Source: Mimachlamys varia (lineage: Eukaryota; Mollusca; Bivalvia; Pectinida; Pectinidae). From it: DNA of 64,000 bases. The notes under the pieces were generated by a model, which was not told the DNA's origin, did not search any database, and worked only from the letters and a program-made list of their open reading frames with translations. This document shows, piece by piece, positions 11,946 through 23,900 of the stretch. The stretch lies in the NCBI GenBank assembly GCA_947623455.1, contig OX392527.1, positions 8,800,001-8,864,000 on the forward strand. The letters run 5' to 3'. Each line of letters opens with the position of its first letter. Position 1 is the first letter of the stretch. Both the position numbers and the translations under genes were made by a program.

Positions 11946-14110
11946 GAAATAAATTCAACTATACTAATTATACTAGCTCATACATATTATATATACATTT
12001 TATATAAAGCACTAACATATTCTAGATGTATAAGTAATGCATTCATATTTTAAGAACTAAAGGAGTTCTTGAAATGTAATTTATATAAATCACAATAAAG
12101 GTATGAGAGTGATTGAGAAAGGGATCTTTAATTGATAAAACATGATACTGCTAATTTCCTACTCTATCTACATCGAAATAAAATATTGAATTGTCAATGT
12201 ATATTTATAAAGGACATTGGTTATCTTTGTTGGTAAAGACTTAAATAGGCTCAGCCTAATTTCCTTTAATTTAAAGTTTTATTGATACATATGTATACTT
12301 TTTCTTTGTAGTACTTGTTTATATGTCTTGTATAAATAATGAAATATTTTGAAATTAATATATGACAACAATTAACACAAATATGAAAGGTGGTACAAGT
12401 TGAATTGATATATGACAATAATTATGTTTATTTACAAAATATGAAAGAAGGTATACGTTTAATCAATATATGACAAAAATTTACACAAATCTGAAACTTA
12501 TAAACATATCAATAAATATGATAATTTACACATATCTGAAATCAGGTGTAATATATGATTATTTTCCTAAATATGCACCTGTTTTATGCAGTACCTATTT
12601 ATCATTTATTTGCAAATATCATTAGTTAAGTATCTGATTTAATAGTTACCAGAGGTTGATTTACCTGTGTAATTTACCTGTACAACTTTTCTGCTATAGA
12701 CTATAACTCACTATCATCACAACTGACCACCTAAGTAAACATGTTTTTATAAGCAGAGTTGGTGTTCGGGGAAGTCCCCCTATTGAAGGCCAAGTTCAAC
12801 TTGAAATAAATGAACAAGTAATTATTAGACTTGTAAATATTGAAAGAGACTATACTCGGTTTTGTCCAGGTAAAAATACAGGTAATACTTTTCAAGATGG
12901 TGACGGAGTGGGAATGAACCATGGGTCTAGACTGGCAGCAGCATGTACCTGCAATTATAAGTAAAGGTCATACATGTATCAGGTGTGATGACCTGTTCCC
13001 AACTAACAATCAGGGGCCCCGGGGTTATTATCTCCAAATCTTCACACCTTGTATCAGACCTGATACAGGTAAATTTTGTCCGGGAGGGGTTGAGGCCTGA
13101 AGGGGGTCATTAGCTAATTAGATGGCCAAGTGTATAAGCCATACTTGCCAACTTTTTAAAATTTCCATGGGGGAGATTACGCGTGCTCAGAATTGAAAAC
13201 ATAAATAATATGTATACATGTACATTCAGAAGAAAAATAACACTTTGAAATGGCTTCTTTTGAGCTCTTCTATCAGATGAAATCATCAGATCTTTAAAAA
13301 TAGGAACAGTTGAGCAAATTCCAAAGTTGAAAATGCAACATTTTAAGGGCCAAAATTGGGAGTCTCCCTCCTAAATAGGGAGGATTGGCAAGTATGATAA
13401 GCCTGTGTAAATCTTCACATCTGACCAGACCTGATACAGACAAAACTTTGAATAGGGAGGGGACAGGCAAGACCCAATTATCAAAAGCCATTCATTGTTT
13501 ATTGTGTTTTGAAGTTGTTGTAGTTTGAAAACTTTCAAATGTGAAACAGTAAATCGTCTTCACGTTATACTTGAATGTCTAATGTTTTGATTTAAAGATA
13601 ACATTCTTATAACATTATATATCCATTCTGATCAACTATAATTGAATTAATCACTACACGACATTTAAAATCCACACACAATCTTCACGTATTGTGTCAA
13701 ATATATGTTGTGCTTGTTCCGAAATCCTTCATTGCATTGTAAATCCTTGAGATTTATTCAGTTATTTTGTATAAGTTATTGTAATTTAAAGTTTCAAATA
13801 CAGTTATGTAAGTAAACATTTTAAGGTTTTTATATCAAGTTCAAATAATTTATTATACAAATTATACAAAGATTTAACAGCAGGCATAGTCTATCTTGCT
13901 TGTTAAACAACTAAATAATGAAACTTTCCTATAAACATCTACAGCAACAAAAATGCATATAAAGAAATATTGATTGATAAATTTATAAGATACATGTATG
14001 TATATATATATGTTGTACTATCTACAATTTAAAATGTAATATGAAAGTGCATGGCCCCTATATGTAGAGGTATTCATGCCTGATAGGACTTCAGGTACAT
14101 TATGTAGACT
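11946..14110. other. AT-rich intergenic DNA, no gene seen
   Basis: Long AT-rich stretch without a supported exon or repeat array. Weak imperfect repeats of 'ATATGACAA..A.TTTACACAAATATGAAA' type lie at about 12358-12545, and 'CAGACCTGATACAG' recurs at about 13050 and 13425. ORFs at 12731 and 13294 have no recognisable content. Confidence 0.5.
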
Positions 14111-14114
14111 TTGG

Positions 14115-14215
14115 GTGGACCTGGAGTGCACTCCAAGTTCATCTGGAGTCCAAACGGAGTGCACTCCAAGTTCATCTGGAGTCCAAACGGAGTGCACTTG
14201 GAGTACACTTTGTGT
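14115..14215 (+). repeat. Short tandem duplication (~36 bp unit)
   Basis: GGAGTGCACTCCAAGTTCAT followed by CTGGAGTCCAAAC is repeated twice, then partially a third time. The unit contains palindromic GTGCAC/GGAGTGCACTCC. No function inferred. Confidence 0.7.
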
Positions 14216-14235
14216 AACCTTTAGTCTACACTCAA

Positions 14236-14570
14236 CTGTAGGTGTTTGACAGACGAGGCTAGTGCCTGTGGCTACGCCCCTGGTGCCAACTATCAGGTAT
14301 AATGAATCAAAGAATAAACACGCTCATTTTCTTGTACAACAGTCTCACTTTTTTTTAATACAAATTTGTTTTAAATGTTTTTCTTAATGAAAATTATGTG
14401 TACACAACTGCGTACCCGCGTATTGGAAGCTACGCCCCTGGTGCCAACTATCAGGTATAATGAATCAAAGAATAAACGCGCTCATTTTCTTGTACAGTAG
14501 TCTCCTTTTTATTACAAATGTGTTTTAAATGGGTTTTTTTAATGAAAGCTATGTGTACGGGGGTGTAGTG
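14236..14570 (+). repeat. Dispersed repeat family B, copy 2, partly duplicated
   Basis: Starts AGGTGTTTGACAGACGAGGC, the inverted form of the end of the copy at 6280-6463. The block GCTACGCCCCTGGTGCCAAC through the CACGCTCATTTTCTTGTACA stretch occurs at about 14270-14430 and again at 14431-14560, so this copy is internally duplicated. Confidence 0.65.
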
Positions 14571-15118
14571 GGGTTCCATTTTCCATTTTACCCCCTCAGT
14601 ACTTTTCACTGCTACTTGTTTTGCTCGGAACTTAATTGTGTCTATTTTTTTCGCCTCATACCGGTTACTTACACTTACCTGCAGTACGTAGGCCTATAAT
14701 CCTATCCACCTATTGTACATTGGCGCAATGCTAACCGCGTAGATCACAACATAGTTTTATCGGGTACATGGGCCTGATAACAACGGTAATGGACTTGCAA
14801 CGAAGAGCTCAGCTGGGCCAACTAAACCGAGATTAACATAAAGTCAAATGAAGATGCATTTGAATATTTGTACCGTTTTAACAAAATATGGATTTTTGTA
14901 CAGACATTTAAATGTGATTTTATATGTTCAATAAATTCCTTCCTAACCTTAAAAATATGGAAATGATTAATAATGAAAAATAAAAAGGCGATATATACAT
15001 GTACATATGTATATATATATATGAACGGAATTACTTTAATTTAAATCATATAAAGTTTTGTCGAAGAAATTGCGCTGCAGCGCTAAATTTACTTTGATAA
15101 TATATGCGACTTTGAATA
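14571..15118. other. Spacer, no gene seen
   Basis: No supported ORF. It contains short AT microsatellite stretches (TATATATATATATG near 15009). Confidence 0.5.
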
Positions 15119-15149
15119 AAGTTTCTTGTATCTTGTACATGTATGTCAT

Positions 15150-16040
15150 TAGGTGAATAGATGTAAGAAACGAGAATACAAAGGAAACGACATTAGGTGG
15201 ATAGATGTCAGAATAAAGGATATATAGACAAAGTACATTATGTGGATAGATGTTGGAATAGAGGATATATAGACAAAGTACATTAGGTGGATAGATGTTG
15301 TAATAAAGGATATATAGACAAAGTACATTAGGTGGATAGATGTTGTAATAGAGGATATATAGACAAAGTACATTAGGTGGATAGATGTCAGAATAAAGGA
15401 TATATAGACAAAGTACATTAGGTGGATAGATGTTGTAATAGAGGATATATAGACAATGTACATTAGGTGGATAGATGTTGTAATAGAGGATATATAGACA
15501 ATGTACATTAGGTGGATAGATGTTGTAATAGAGGATATATAGACAAGTACATTAGGTGGATAGATGTTGTAATAGAAGATATATAGGCAATGTACATTAG
15601 GTGGATAGATGTCGGAATAGAGGATATATAGACAAAGTACATTAGGTGGATAGATGTCAGAATAGAGGATATATAGACAATGTACATTAGGTGGATAGAT
15701 GTCAGAATAAAGGATATATAGACAATGTACATTAGGTGGATAGATGTTGGAATAGAGGATATATAGACAAAGTACATTAGGTGGATAGATGTCAGAATAG
15801 AGGATATATAGACAATGTACATTAGGTGGATAGATGTTGGAATAGAGGATATATAGACAAAGTACATTAGGTGGATAGATGTCAGAATAAAGGATATATA
15901 GACAAAGTACATTAGGTGGATAGATGTTGGAATAGAGGATATATAGACAAAGTACATTAGGTGGATAGATGTCAGAATAAAGGATATATAGACAATGTAC
16001 ATTAGGTGGATAGATCCCAGAATAGGCGATATATAGACAA
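15150..16040 (-). repeat. 45-bp minisatellite, left arm, ~20 copies
   Basis: Unit on this strand: CATTAGGTGGATAGATG, then TTGTAATAG or TCAGAATAA, then AGGATATATAGACAATGTA. Two unit subtypes (TTGTAATAGAGG and TCAGAATAAAGG) alternate in part. Forty-five is a multiple of three, so frames stay open for hundreds of codons on the minus strand; these are not genes. Confidence 0.93.
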
Positions 16041-16044
16041 AGAT

Positions 16045-17225
16045 TTAAAGGACCAGTTTTTCCGGACAACTCCTCTTAAACTGCTTGGATTATTTCAATG
16101 AAACTTCACAAAGATATAAAGGACCATCTGTAGATACGCAAGAAACATTTCTTTTCTCAAAATTATGGTTACTATCGTAACTGGTCACAATAAACAGGCT
16201 TTCTGAAGAAAAAAGATTATGCGGACAACTCCTCTTAAACCACTTGACCAATTTCCATGGAACTTCACACAGATATAAAGGACCATCTGTAGATGCGCAT
16301 GCAACATTTCTTTTCTCAAAATTATGGTTACAATGGTAAGTGGTCATTATAAACAGGTTTTCTGTAGAAAACGTTTGTTCGTACAACTCCTCTTAAACCG
16401 CTTGGTCAATTTCAATGAAACATCACACATATTATAGGACCATGTGTGGATGCGCATGCGACATTTTTTTTCTCAAAATTATAGTTGCTATCGTAACTGG
16501 TCACTAAAAACAGGTTTTCTGTAGAAACAAGTGTGTCCGGACAACACCTCTTAAACCGCTTCGCCAATTTCCATGGAACTTCACACAAATATAAAGGACC
16601 ATGTGTAGATGTGCATGCAACATTTCTTTTCTCACAATTATAGTTGCTATGGTACATGTAACTGGTCACTATAAACAGGCTTTCCGAAGAAAAAAGTTTA
16701 TTCGGACAACTCCTCTTAAACCGCTTGGATTATTTCAATGGAACTTCACACAGATATAAAGGACCATGTGTAGATGCGCATGCAACATTTCTTTTTTCAA
16801 GATTAAATTTGCTATGGTAGCTGGTCATTATAAACAGGTTTTCTATAGAAAAGGTTTGTCCGAACAACTCCTCTTAAACCGCTTGGCCAATTTCAATGAA
16901 TCCTCACACAAATATAATGTGTAAATGTGCAGGCACATTTCTTTTCTAAAATTTTAGTTGCTATAGTACATGTAACTGGTCACTATAAAGAGGTTTTCTA
17001 TAGAAAACGTTTGACCGGGCAACTCCTCTTAAACTGCTTGGCCAATTTCAATTAAACAGCGCAGAAATATAAAGGACCATATGTAGATGTGCATGCAACA
17101 TTTCTGTTCTCAAAATTATGGTTACTATCGTAACTGGTCACTATAAATAGGTTTTCTGTAGAAAAAGTTTGTCCAGACAACACCTTTTAAATCACTTCGC
17201 CAATTTCAATGAACATTCACAAACA
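16045..17225 (+). repeat. ~157-bp tandem repeat, about 7 copies
   Basis: Units begin AAAGGACCATCTGTAGATG, then GCATGCAACATTTCTTTTCTC, a TAACTGGTCACTATAAACAG block, GTTTTCTGTAGAAAA, and CAACTCCTCTTAAACCGCTT. Anchor positions are about 16121, 16277, 16436, 16594, 16758, 16913 and 17070, a spacing of 155-164 bp. The minus-strand ORFs at 16090-16669 are repeats of this unit, not a protein family I recognise. Confidence 0.9.
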
Positions 17226-17254
17226 TAATTATAACGTTTGTATATATATATATT

Positions 17255-19085
17255 TCAATGTCTATATATCTTCTATTCTGGGATCTATCAACTTAATGTA
17301 CATTGTCTATATATCCTCTATTACAACATCTATCCACCTAATGTTCATTGTCTATATATCCTCTATTACAACATCTATCCACCTAATGTTCATTGTCTAT
17401 ATATCCTCTATTACAGCATCTATCCACCTAATGTACATTGTCTATATATCTTCTATTACAACATCTATCCACCTAATGTACATTGTCTATATATCCTTTA
17501 TTACAACATCTATCCACCTAATGTACATTGTCTATATATCCTCTATTACAGCATCTATCCACCTAATGTACATTGTCTATATATCCTCTATTACAACATC
17601 TATCCACCTAATGTACATTGTCTATATATCGTCTATTACAACATCTATCCACCTAATGTTCATTGTCTGTATATCCTCTATTACAACATCTATCCACCTA
17701 ATGTTCATTGTCTATATATCCTCTATTACAACATCTATCCACCTAATGTACATTGTCTATGTATGTTCTATTACAACATCTATCCACCTAATGTACATTG
17801 CCTATATATCTTCTATTACAACATCTATCCACCTAATGTACATTGTCTATATATCCTCTATTACAACATCTATCCACCTAATGAACCTTGTCTATATATC
17901 GTCTATTACATCATCTATCCACCTAATGTTCATTGTCTATATATCCTCTATTACAACATCTATCCACCTAATGTACATTGCCTATATATCTTCTATTACA
18001 ACATCTATCCACCTAATGTACATTGTCTATATATCCTCTATTACAACATCTATCCACCTAATGTACATTGTCTTTATATCCTCTATTGCAACATCTATCC
18101 ACCTAATGTACATTGCCTATATATCCTCTATTACAACATCTATCCACCTAATGTACATTGTCTATATATCTTCTATTACAACATCTATCCACCTAATGTA
18201 CATTGCCTATATATCTTCTATTACAACATCTATCCACCTAATGTACATTGTCTTTATATCTTCTATTACAACATCTATCCACCTAATGTACATTGTCTTT
18301 ATATCTTCTATTACAACATCTATCCACCTAATGTACATTGCCTATATATCTTCTATTACAACATCTATCCACCTAATGTACATTGCCTATATATCCTCTA
18401 TTACAACATCTATCCACCTAATGTACATTGCCTATATATCTTCTATTACAACATCTATCCACCTAATGTACATTGTCTATATATCTTCTATTACAACATC
18501 TATCCACCTAATGTACATTGCCTATATATCCTCTATTACAACATCTATCCACCTAATGTACATTGCCTATATATCTTCTATTACAACATCTATCCACCTA
18601 ATGTACATTGTCTATATATCTTCTATTACAACATCTATCCACCTAATGTACATTGTCTTTATATCTTCTATTACAACATCTATCCACCTAATGTACATTG
18701 CCTATATATCTTCTATTACAACATCTATCCACCTAATGTACATTGCCTATATATCTTCTATTACAACATCTATCCACCTAATGTACATTGCCTATATATC
18801 TTCTATTACAACATCTATCCACCTAATGTACATTGTCTATATATCTTCTATTACAACATCTATGCACCTAATGTACATTGCCTATATATCCTCTATTACA
18901 ACATCTATCCACCTAATGTACATTGCCTATATATCTTCTATTACAACATCTATCCACCTAATGTACATTGTCTATATATCGTCTATTACATCATCTTTCC
19001 ACCTAATGTTCATTGTCTATTTATCCTCTATTACAGCATCTATTCACCTAATGTACATTGTCTATATATCTTCTATTCTTGTACT
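17255..19085 (+). repeat. 45-bp minisatellite, right arm, ~40 copies
   Basis: Inverted relative to the left arm: ATCTATCCACCTAATGTACA, TTGTCTATATATC, CTCTATTACAAC. Copies differ mainly at C/T (TCTATATATC versus CCTATATATC or TCTTTATATC), and these variants recur in blocks. Two + frames stay open for over 620 codons because the period is 45 bp; their repeated peptides have no known domain. Confidence 0.93.
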
Positions 19086-19101
19086 CTATTACAAGAAACT
19101 T

Positions 19102-19645
19102 ACATGTCAAACAAATGAAATGGGACGGGAATAATCTCTGACTTTTAACCCCATATCAATCCGCCATCACAAATCAAAATCTACCAAAAATATACATTTT
19201 TGTAAAGTTGAATATCTATAGATTTCATTCAATGCAGAATATGAAAACAATTACCTATTTAAGTTACTCAGAATCACTGTACTTAGCCGGAACAAATTTT
19301 AGGTAGCTATATATATAGGGACTACAAACGTATGAAACACTTTGTGATTGGCTGATTTAAATTTAGTTGTGAGACCTATAACTTTTATTTCGACATATTT
19401 CGTCATATATTTCATTTACTTACCAATTAAACAGTAACATATGTTAAAGATATATATATACATGTAAATATGTATTTGATGAATATCTGATGTAACGAAA
19501 GTTAAATGCTCATCTGTTTGACAGTTGTTTGATTAAAATCGTAAAAGGCATCTCCCTTTTTTTAAAAAAACAACAACAAAGTTAAAATATAAACTTTATT
19601 TATTTTACAACAATTATGAAACAAGCTATAGAACTTATATTAATC
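19102..19645. other. AT-rich spacer, no gene seen
   Basis: No supported feature was found between the foldback structure and the SINE. Confidence 0.5.
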
Positions 19646-19649
19646 ACTC

Positions 19650-19828
19650 TTGTTGGCCCGGATGTTAGCGCGCGAGGAGTCTTATTGTGGGAGGAAACCG
19701 GAGTACCCGGAGGAAACCCACGTGGTCGGGCAGGTGACCCCGTACCTTTTCACGTCCGATCGGGGAATTGAACCCCGGCCGCCTTGGTGAAAGGCAAGTG
19801 CGCTATCCACTGCACCACCCGACCACCC
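19650..19828 (-). mobile_element. tRNA-derived SINE
   Basis: Read on the minus strand from about 19826, the sequence has a polymerase III A-box-like GGTGGTGCAGTGGATAGC and a B box GGGGTTCAATTCCCC. Between them is CCTTTCACCAAGG, resembling a tRNA-Glu (UUC) anticodon region. Downstream is a GC-rich body with GTGGGTTTCCTCCGGGTACT and CCGGTTTCCTCCCACA blocks typical of SINE central domains. The tRNA-like part has no clean cloverleaf acceptor stem, so it is a SINE head, not a functional tRNA gene. The 3' tail was not delimited. Confidence 0.75.
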
Positions 19829-20782
19829 TAAACAACAAAGTTTTCTTGCATCGTTTGAACTGATCCGTGTTTAGTGGGTCAATACATACATATTTTGTAA
19901 TTGAGTTATTTGCCTGAAACTGGGGCATAATTTCTTGCTATGCTAATCTATGTTCTGCATGTTTTAGATGTTTAGCACACTTTTGAGCCAATGCAAACAT
20001 GTATACATGTACTGTACATTGTATTTTAAGACAATTATGGCATTTTATGTGAAAACGGTTCCAGAATCAATGACTTCTATTACAAACAATTGACACACAG
20101 CATGGATGTAGGTCTATATCGTTTTGTGACATAACACGTACAACAGTCATACAGAAAAAAAGTTTCTAATCTCGGGGCGCCATTTCAGTTTTGGATTGAT
20201 ATATCACAATATCATAATATTTTACAAATATTTGTAAATTGTGTAGATTTATTACATAAAAACTATATCATAACTTTCACATTTATTTTATTGTTACAAA
20301 AAATGCCATAAGATAATAAATGCAGTTGTTCTATATTATATACATATGGATATATATAGCATACTGTTTCATTATGGTAACCAGGCCAATATAGTCGATA
20401 ATATCATTACTTAGCCGGTTGTGATAAAGTCGCAAATAGACGGATAGGATATCGGGGCATCGGCAGTAGGTAGGCCTAGTTCGCATGGATCTATATTAGA
20501 CTATAATTTGGAAAGGTATACAGTGTCGTCCACTGTAAGCTTCTTCTCGATTTATCTTTCGTTTGCAGTTGATAACACAAGAGACAGAGCACAAGAAACA
20601 AAAGCGCAAAATCCTTTTCAACTGATCACCATTTCAGCTTTCGTTTCTGAAGCACTGACAGCTTTAAATTGAAATAATCGTGACTGTTTTAGTCGTATAG
20701 AACACTGACAGTGCGAAGGTAAGCAATAATTGGGAAGTTGGTACTATCAAGAGACCCAACACAAGTCAAACGAGTTCCTGGT
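19829..20782 (+). promoter_or_regulatory. Upstream region and probable 5' UTR of the oxidase gene
   Basis: Non-coding sequence before the first coding exon. AAG|GTAAGC at about 20716-20724 is a strong donor-like site 65 bp before the ATG and might end a 5' UTR exon, but no partner acceptor is convincing. No TATA box or transcription start can be assigned from sequence alone. Confidence 0.3.
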
Positions 20783-20915
20783 ATGACTGAACACTGTCCG
20801 AGTGGTCAGGAGGTGGACGTGGTGGTAGTGGGCGGTGGCCTTTCTGGACTGACAGTGGCTTATCACATCCATCGAAAGGATCCCAGCCTCAGAGTAGTCG
20901 TATTGGAAGCTAAAG
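20783..20915 (+). CDS. Oxidase exon 1: FAD-binding Rossmann motif
   Basis: Encodes residues 1-44 plus one base. It includes [13 protein letters not shown], the beta-alpha-beta ADP-binding motif, and VVVLEAK, whose glutamate binds the FAD ribose. It ends AAAG|GTATGC (phase 1). The frame is open upstream to a TTG at 20738, but the first ATG is at 20783. Confidence 0.93.
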
Positions 20916-23900
20916 GTATGCAAAATAAGGGTCAGCCTGTAAAAATACAAAATAAAGGGAGGACCACTTTATATATCAACCTCCTTATGTTTGGCAAACC
21001 ATGAGGATTTTTACCTGTCGAAATAAAGATACAAATGTATCTCTATTTAATAAGAGATAGAGATATCTGTAATTTAAATAAAGATATCTCTATTTAAATA
21101 CCGATACATGTATGTCTAGTTTAAATACATATATCTTTATTTCTGCTGCAAACAGAGATATATTCATTTAAAATACATATATCTCTATTTCAAATTCAGA
21201 TATCTCTATTTGAATTACATGTATCTTTCATTGTAATTGAAATATCTTTATTTTGAATACAGATACCTTTATTTCTTGTCCGATAAAAGATATCTGTATT
21301 TGAATTAAAGGTATCTCTTTTTAGAATAAAGATATCGCCAGTATAAGAGAACAACATACAACCGCAACACAACTCGTGGTGTGAAACTTTATATCGGAAG
21401 TGGAACAAACATAGGTACATACTAATAGCCGGAACAACAAAGGGTACATACTAATAGCCGGAGTACGGCCGGACTAACTCCGGTCTATACATCTACTGGC
21501 GCTACCACTTTTTTCCATTGAAAAAGAACAGCTGTACATACTAATATGACACCGTCATAGGGTAGACTGCCCTCAGGTGGAGAAAGGGATTATTCTGCCC
21601 TTGTACATACACACGCATATCTTGCATATGACGAAAATGAATATTGATACTGTACTGTGATTGTTATAAAACTTCAATAAACACTAAACGAGTCAGATGT
21701 CATGAGAGCACCATGACTGGGTAATATACGCATATATTTAAGTAACATAGTCATCCATCCATTTTGGGGGTGCCCGTGGTCGTTGTGGTCTGGTAGGGTG
21801 TACTGGGGGTTCACTAGATTTGTCTGTCTGCATAACGGTAGGTAAGTCTGAAATAATGGACGGTATGTCAGGAGGTTGTTCAGGTTGTGGCAGTTCATTG
21901 ATCATGGAATCACCGTTGGGAGGAAGCTGATGAGGATGGTATTCTTGAGAGGTCTCTGTATCATCCTCCCCTGACGATCCATCTCCGTTCTCGGAGAAAT
22001 TTTCTCTATGATCAAGTTGTAGCGTCGTTGGAGGTACTTTGAAGAGGTCGGAGTCCTTTACACGGTATGATGTACGTCGTAGCTGAGAACCAGCAAATTT
22101 GCAAATGTTACGCCAATGGCCATCATTGGAGACGACTAAATACCGGTCCCGCGCACTGGATTTGTTACGGTCACTGTGAAGGTATACAAGATCACCTACT
22201 GAACTATGAGCAGATGTGGGTGAACGGTTGGATGGTGCTTTGGACTTTTCACTATGTGGGTGATTCGCGATTTTCAGATCGTGTTGGCACATGATAAGAT
22301 TGTGATCATCGAACTTTAATTGCTGATGCGAGAACTGATCACGCTGTGTCCACATTTCACGAGCGGATAACCCTCTATTCCTTATACGAGTATTCATGCG
22401 AGCAGTGGCTAAAGAGAGCAATAGTGGGGTTACAGCTCTGCAAGTAGGGTCCTGATGAAGGATTTCGTTCTCGAGCTCCTGAATAGCTCTTTCTGCTACT
22501 GGGTTTTTGTTAGGATTTTTACTGCGACCGATTTCGACATGTAGCCGATGGCGGGTTAGACACTCGTCGTTCACAAGTGATGCGAACCCAGGAGCACCAT
22601 CTGTTCGTATTACAGCATACGGTCCATCAAGAGGGTGCAGTCCCAAGCATAGTTGAACTAAGCCGTCTCGTACAGATTCTTTTCGTTCGTCATCTAACAT
22701 TGAAGTCACTGTATATGATGTAACACACTCGCGAACTACGAGGATGAGTTGCCGCTCACGTTTAAGTATATCAGCGGCGAATAAGAATCCAACTTTATCA
22801 GGGGGCTCACTTGAGCTCTGCTCCTGTACACAGTGTTGGACGGTTTGAAGAGATGCGCACTGATGACAGCCCTTGGTGATACTTTCAACTGCTTTGTCCA
22901 TATCAAGAGCATGAAAATAGCGATGGACCACTGTTTTGAGTTGGTGATTTGATGGGTGGTCCAACTTGACATGAAGAGAAGTCAGTAAGCCTTCCAAGAC
23001 ATTGCGGGGGACGATGATGCATTCACGCCGAGGTTGGAATGGGATGTCCTTCTTGACAACCAACAAGCCATCATTTGCGACGGAAGCGACCTGCAGGTAC
23101 CGTTTAACGTCCTTGATGTTGGTGAGTTTTTTGGATGGGCGTGTTCCCTGTTTTAAGTGCGCATGTGTGCGTCTTAGGTCTGGGCATTCTCCCTGGATTG
23201 TGGTCCACGCCGGTCTACTGGTGAATGGGAGTTTGACAGACCCATTTAACACATCCTGAGTGGTTACGTGCCTCACAACACAGCCTTCCGTGAGCTGCAC
23301 GAAGGCACAAATTTGGCAGGTCGGGTCTTCGCACTCTGGAGCATTGCGACTTGAGAAGTCGGATGGAAGGATAGCTGCTCCAGCTACATGTCGAATTGAT
23401 ACATGGTACCGGCTAGCTGTTGACAGAAACGTAGACACGCGTGGGCTGGCAGAAAATTCGCCCCTGCACAGCTTCTCGTGTGCTTGTACACATGGTTTGC
23501 TGTCGGTAAGTATGCATGTCCTGGTTGTCGACTGGATAATGTAGGGGCTAAAGTGCTTGACAGCAGCAGCAATTGACAGTGCCTCGATTTCACAGGGAAT
23601 CCATGTGTTTTGATTCTTGCGTAGTTTGGCACTGAAGAATCCAGCAAGTAGGACTTTATTCTTGCGGCTTGTGTACAGAGTAGCGCCCAGGCCTTTGCTT
23701 TTTAGGGCACCATCTGTAACTATCCACAGCTGGTCTGTTGACCGCGGAAGTGTTATGGCCTGATGAGATGATAGTGCTGTTTGAGCTTTTCGGAACGACG
23801 CCAGAAGGTCATCAGACCAGGTAATGGAATCCTTCGATTCCCGACCGGCAGTCATGTCATCGAATGGAGAGAGTAGCCTCGAACAATCTTTGATGACACG

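Larger units (their letters stand above)
15119..19101. mobile_element. Foldback-like structure with minisatellite arms
   Basis: Two arrays of the same 45-bp unit face each other in opposite orientation (15150-16040 and 17255-19085), around a spacer of a different ~157-bp repeat. The inverted symmetry continues beyond the arrays: AAGTTTCTTGTA at 15119-15130 and TACAAGAAACTT at 19090-19101. The outermost unit of each arm carries the same variant (GGTGAATAG instead of GGTGGATAG), so the arms share history including their ends. Long inverted arms built of tandem repeats are the hallmark of Drosophila FB foldback elements. No transposase is visible and no clear target duplication was found, so mobility is inferred. 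Confidence 0.6.

Noticed and set aside
17209..19134. Two + frames open for 641 and 626 codons
   Set aside because: The 45-bp unit is a multiple of three and stop-free in these frames, so the opening follows from the period. No signal peptide, domain or conserved codon pattern; unit changes are not biased to third positions.
19754..19826. Functional tRNA-Glu gene
   Set aside because: The A and B boxes are good, but acceptor pairing is poor and the sequence continues into a SINE body.
20738..20782. Earlier start of the oxidase at 20738
   Set aside because: That codon is TTG. The first ATG in frame is at 20783, which gives the short N-terminus normal for MAO-type proteins.
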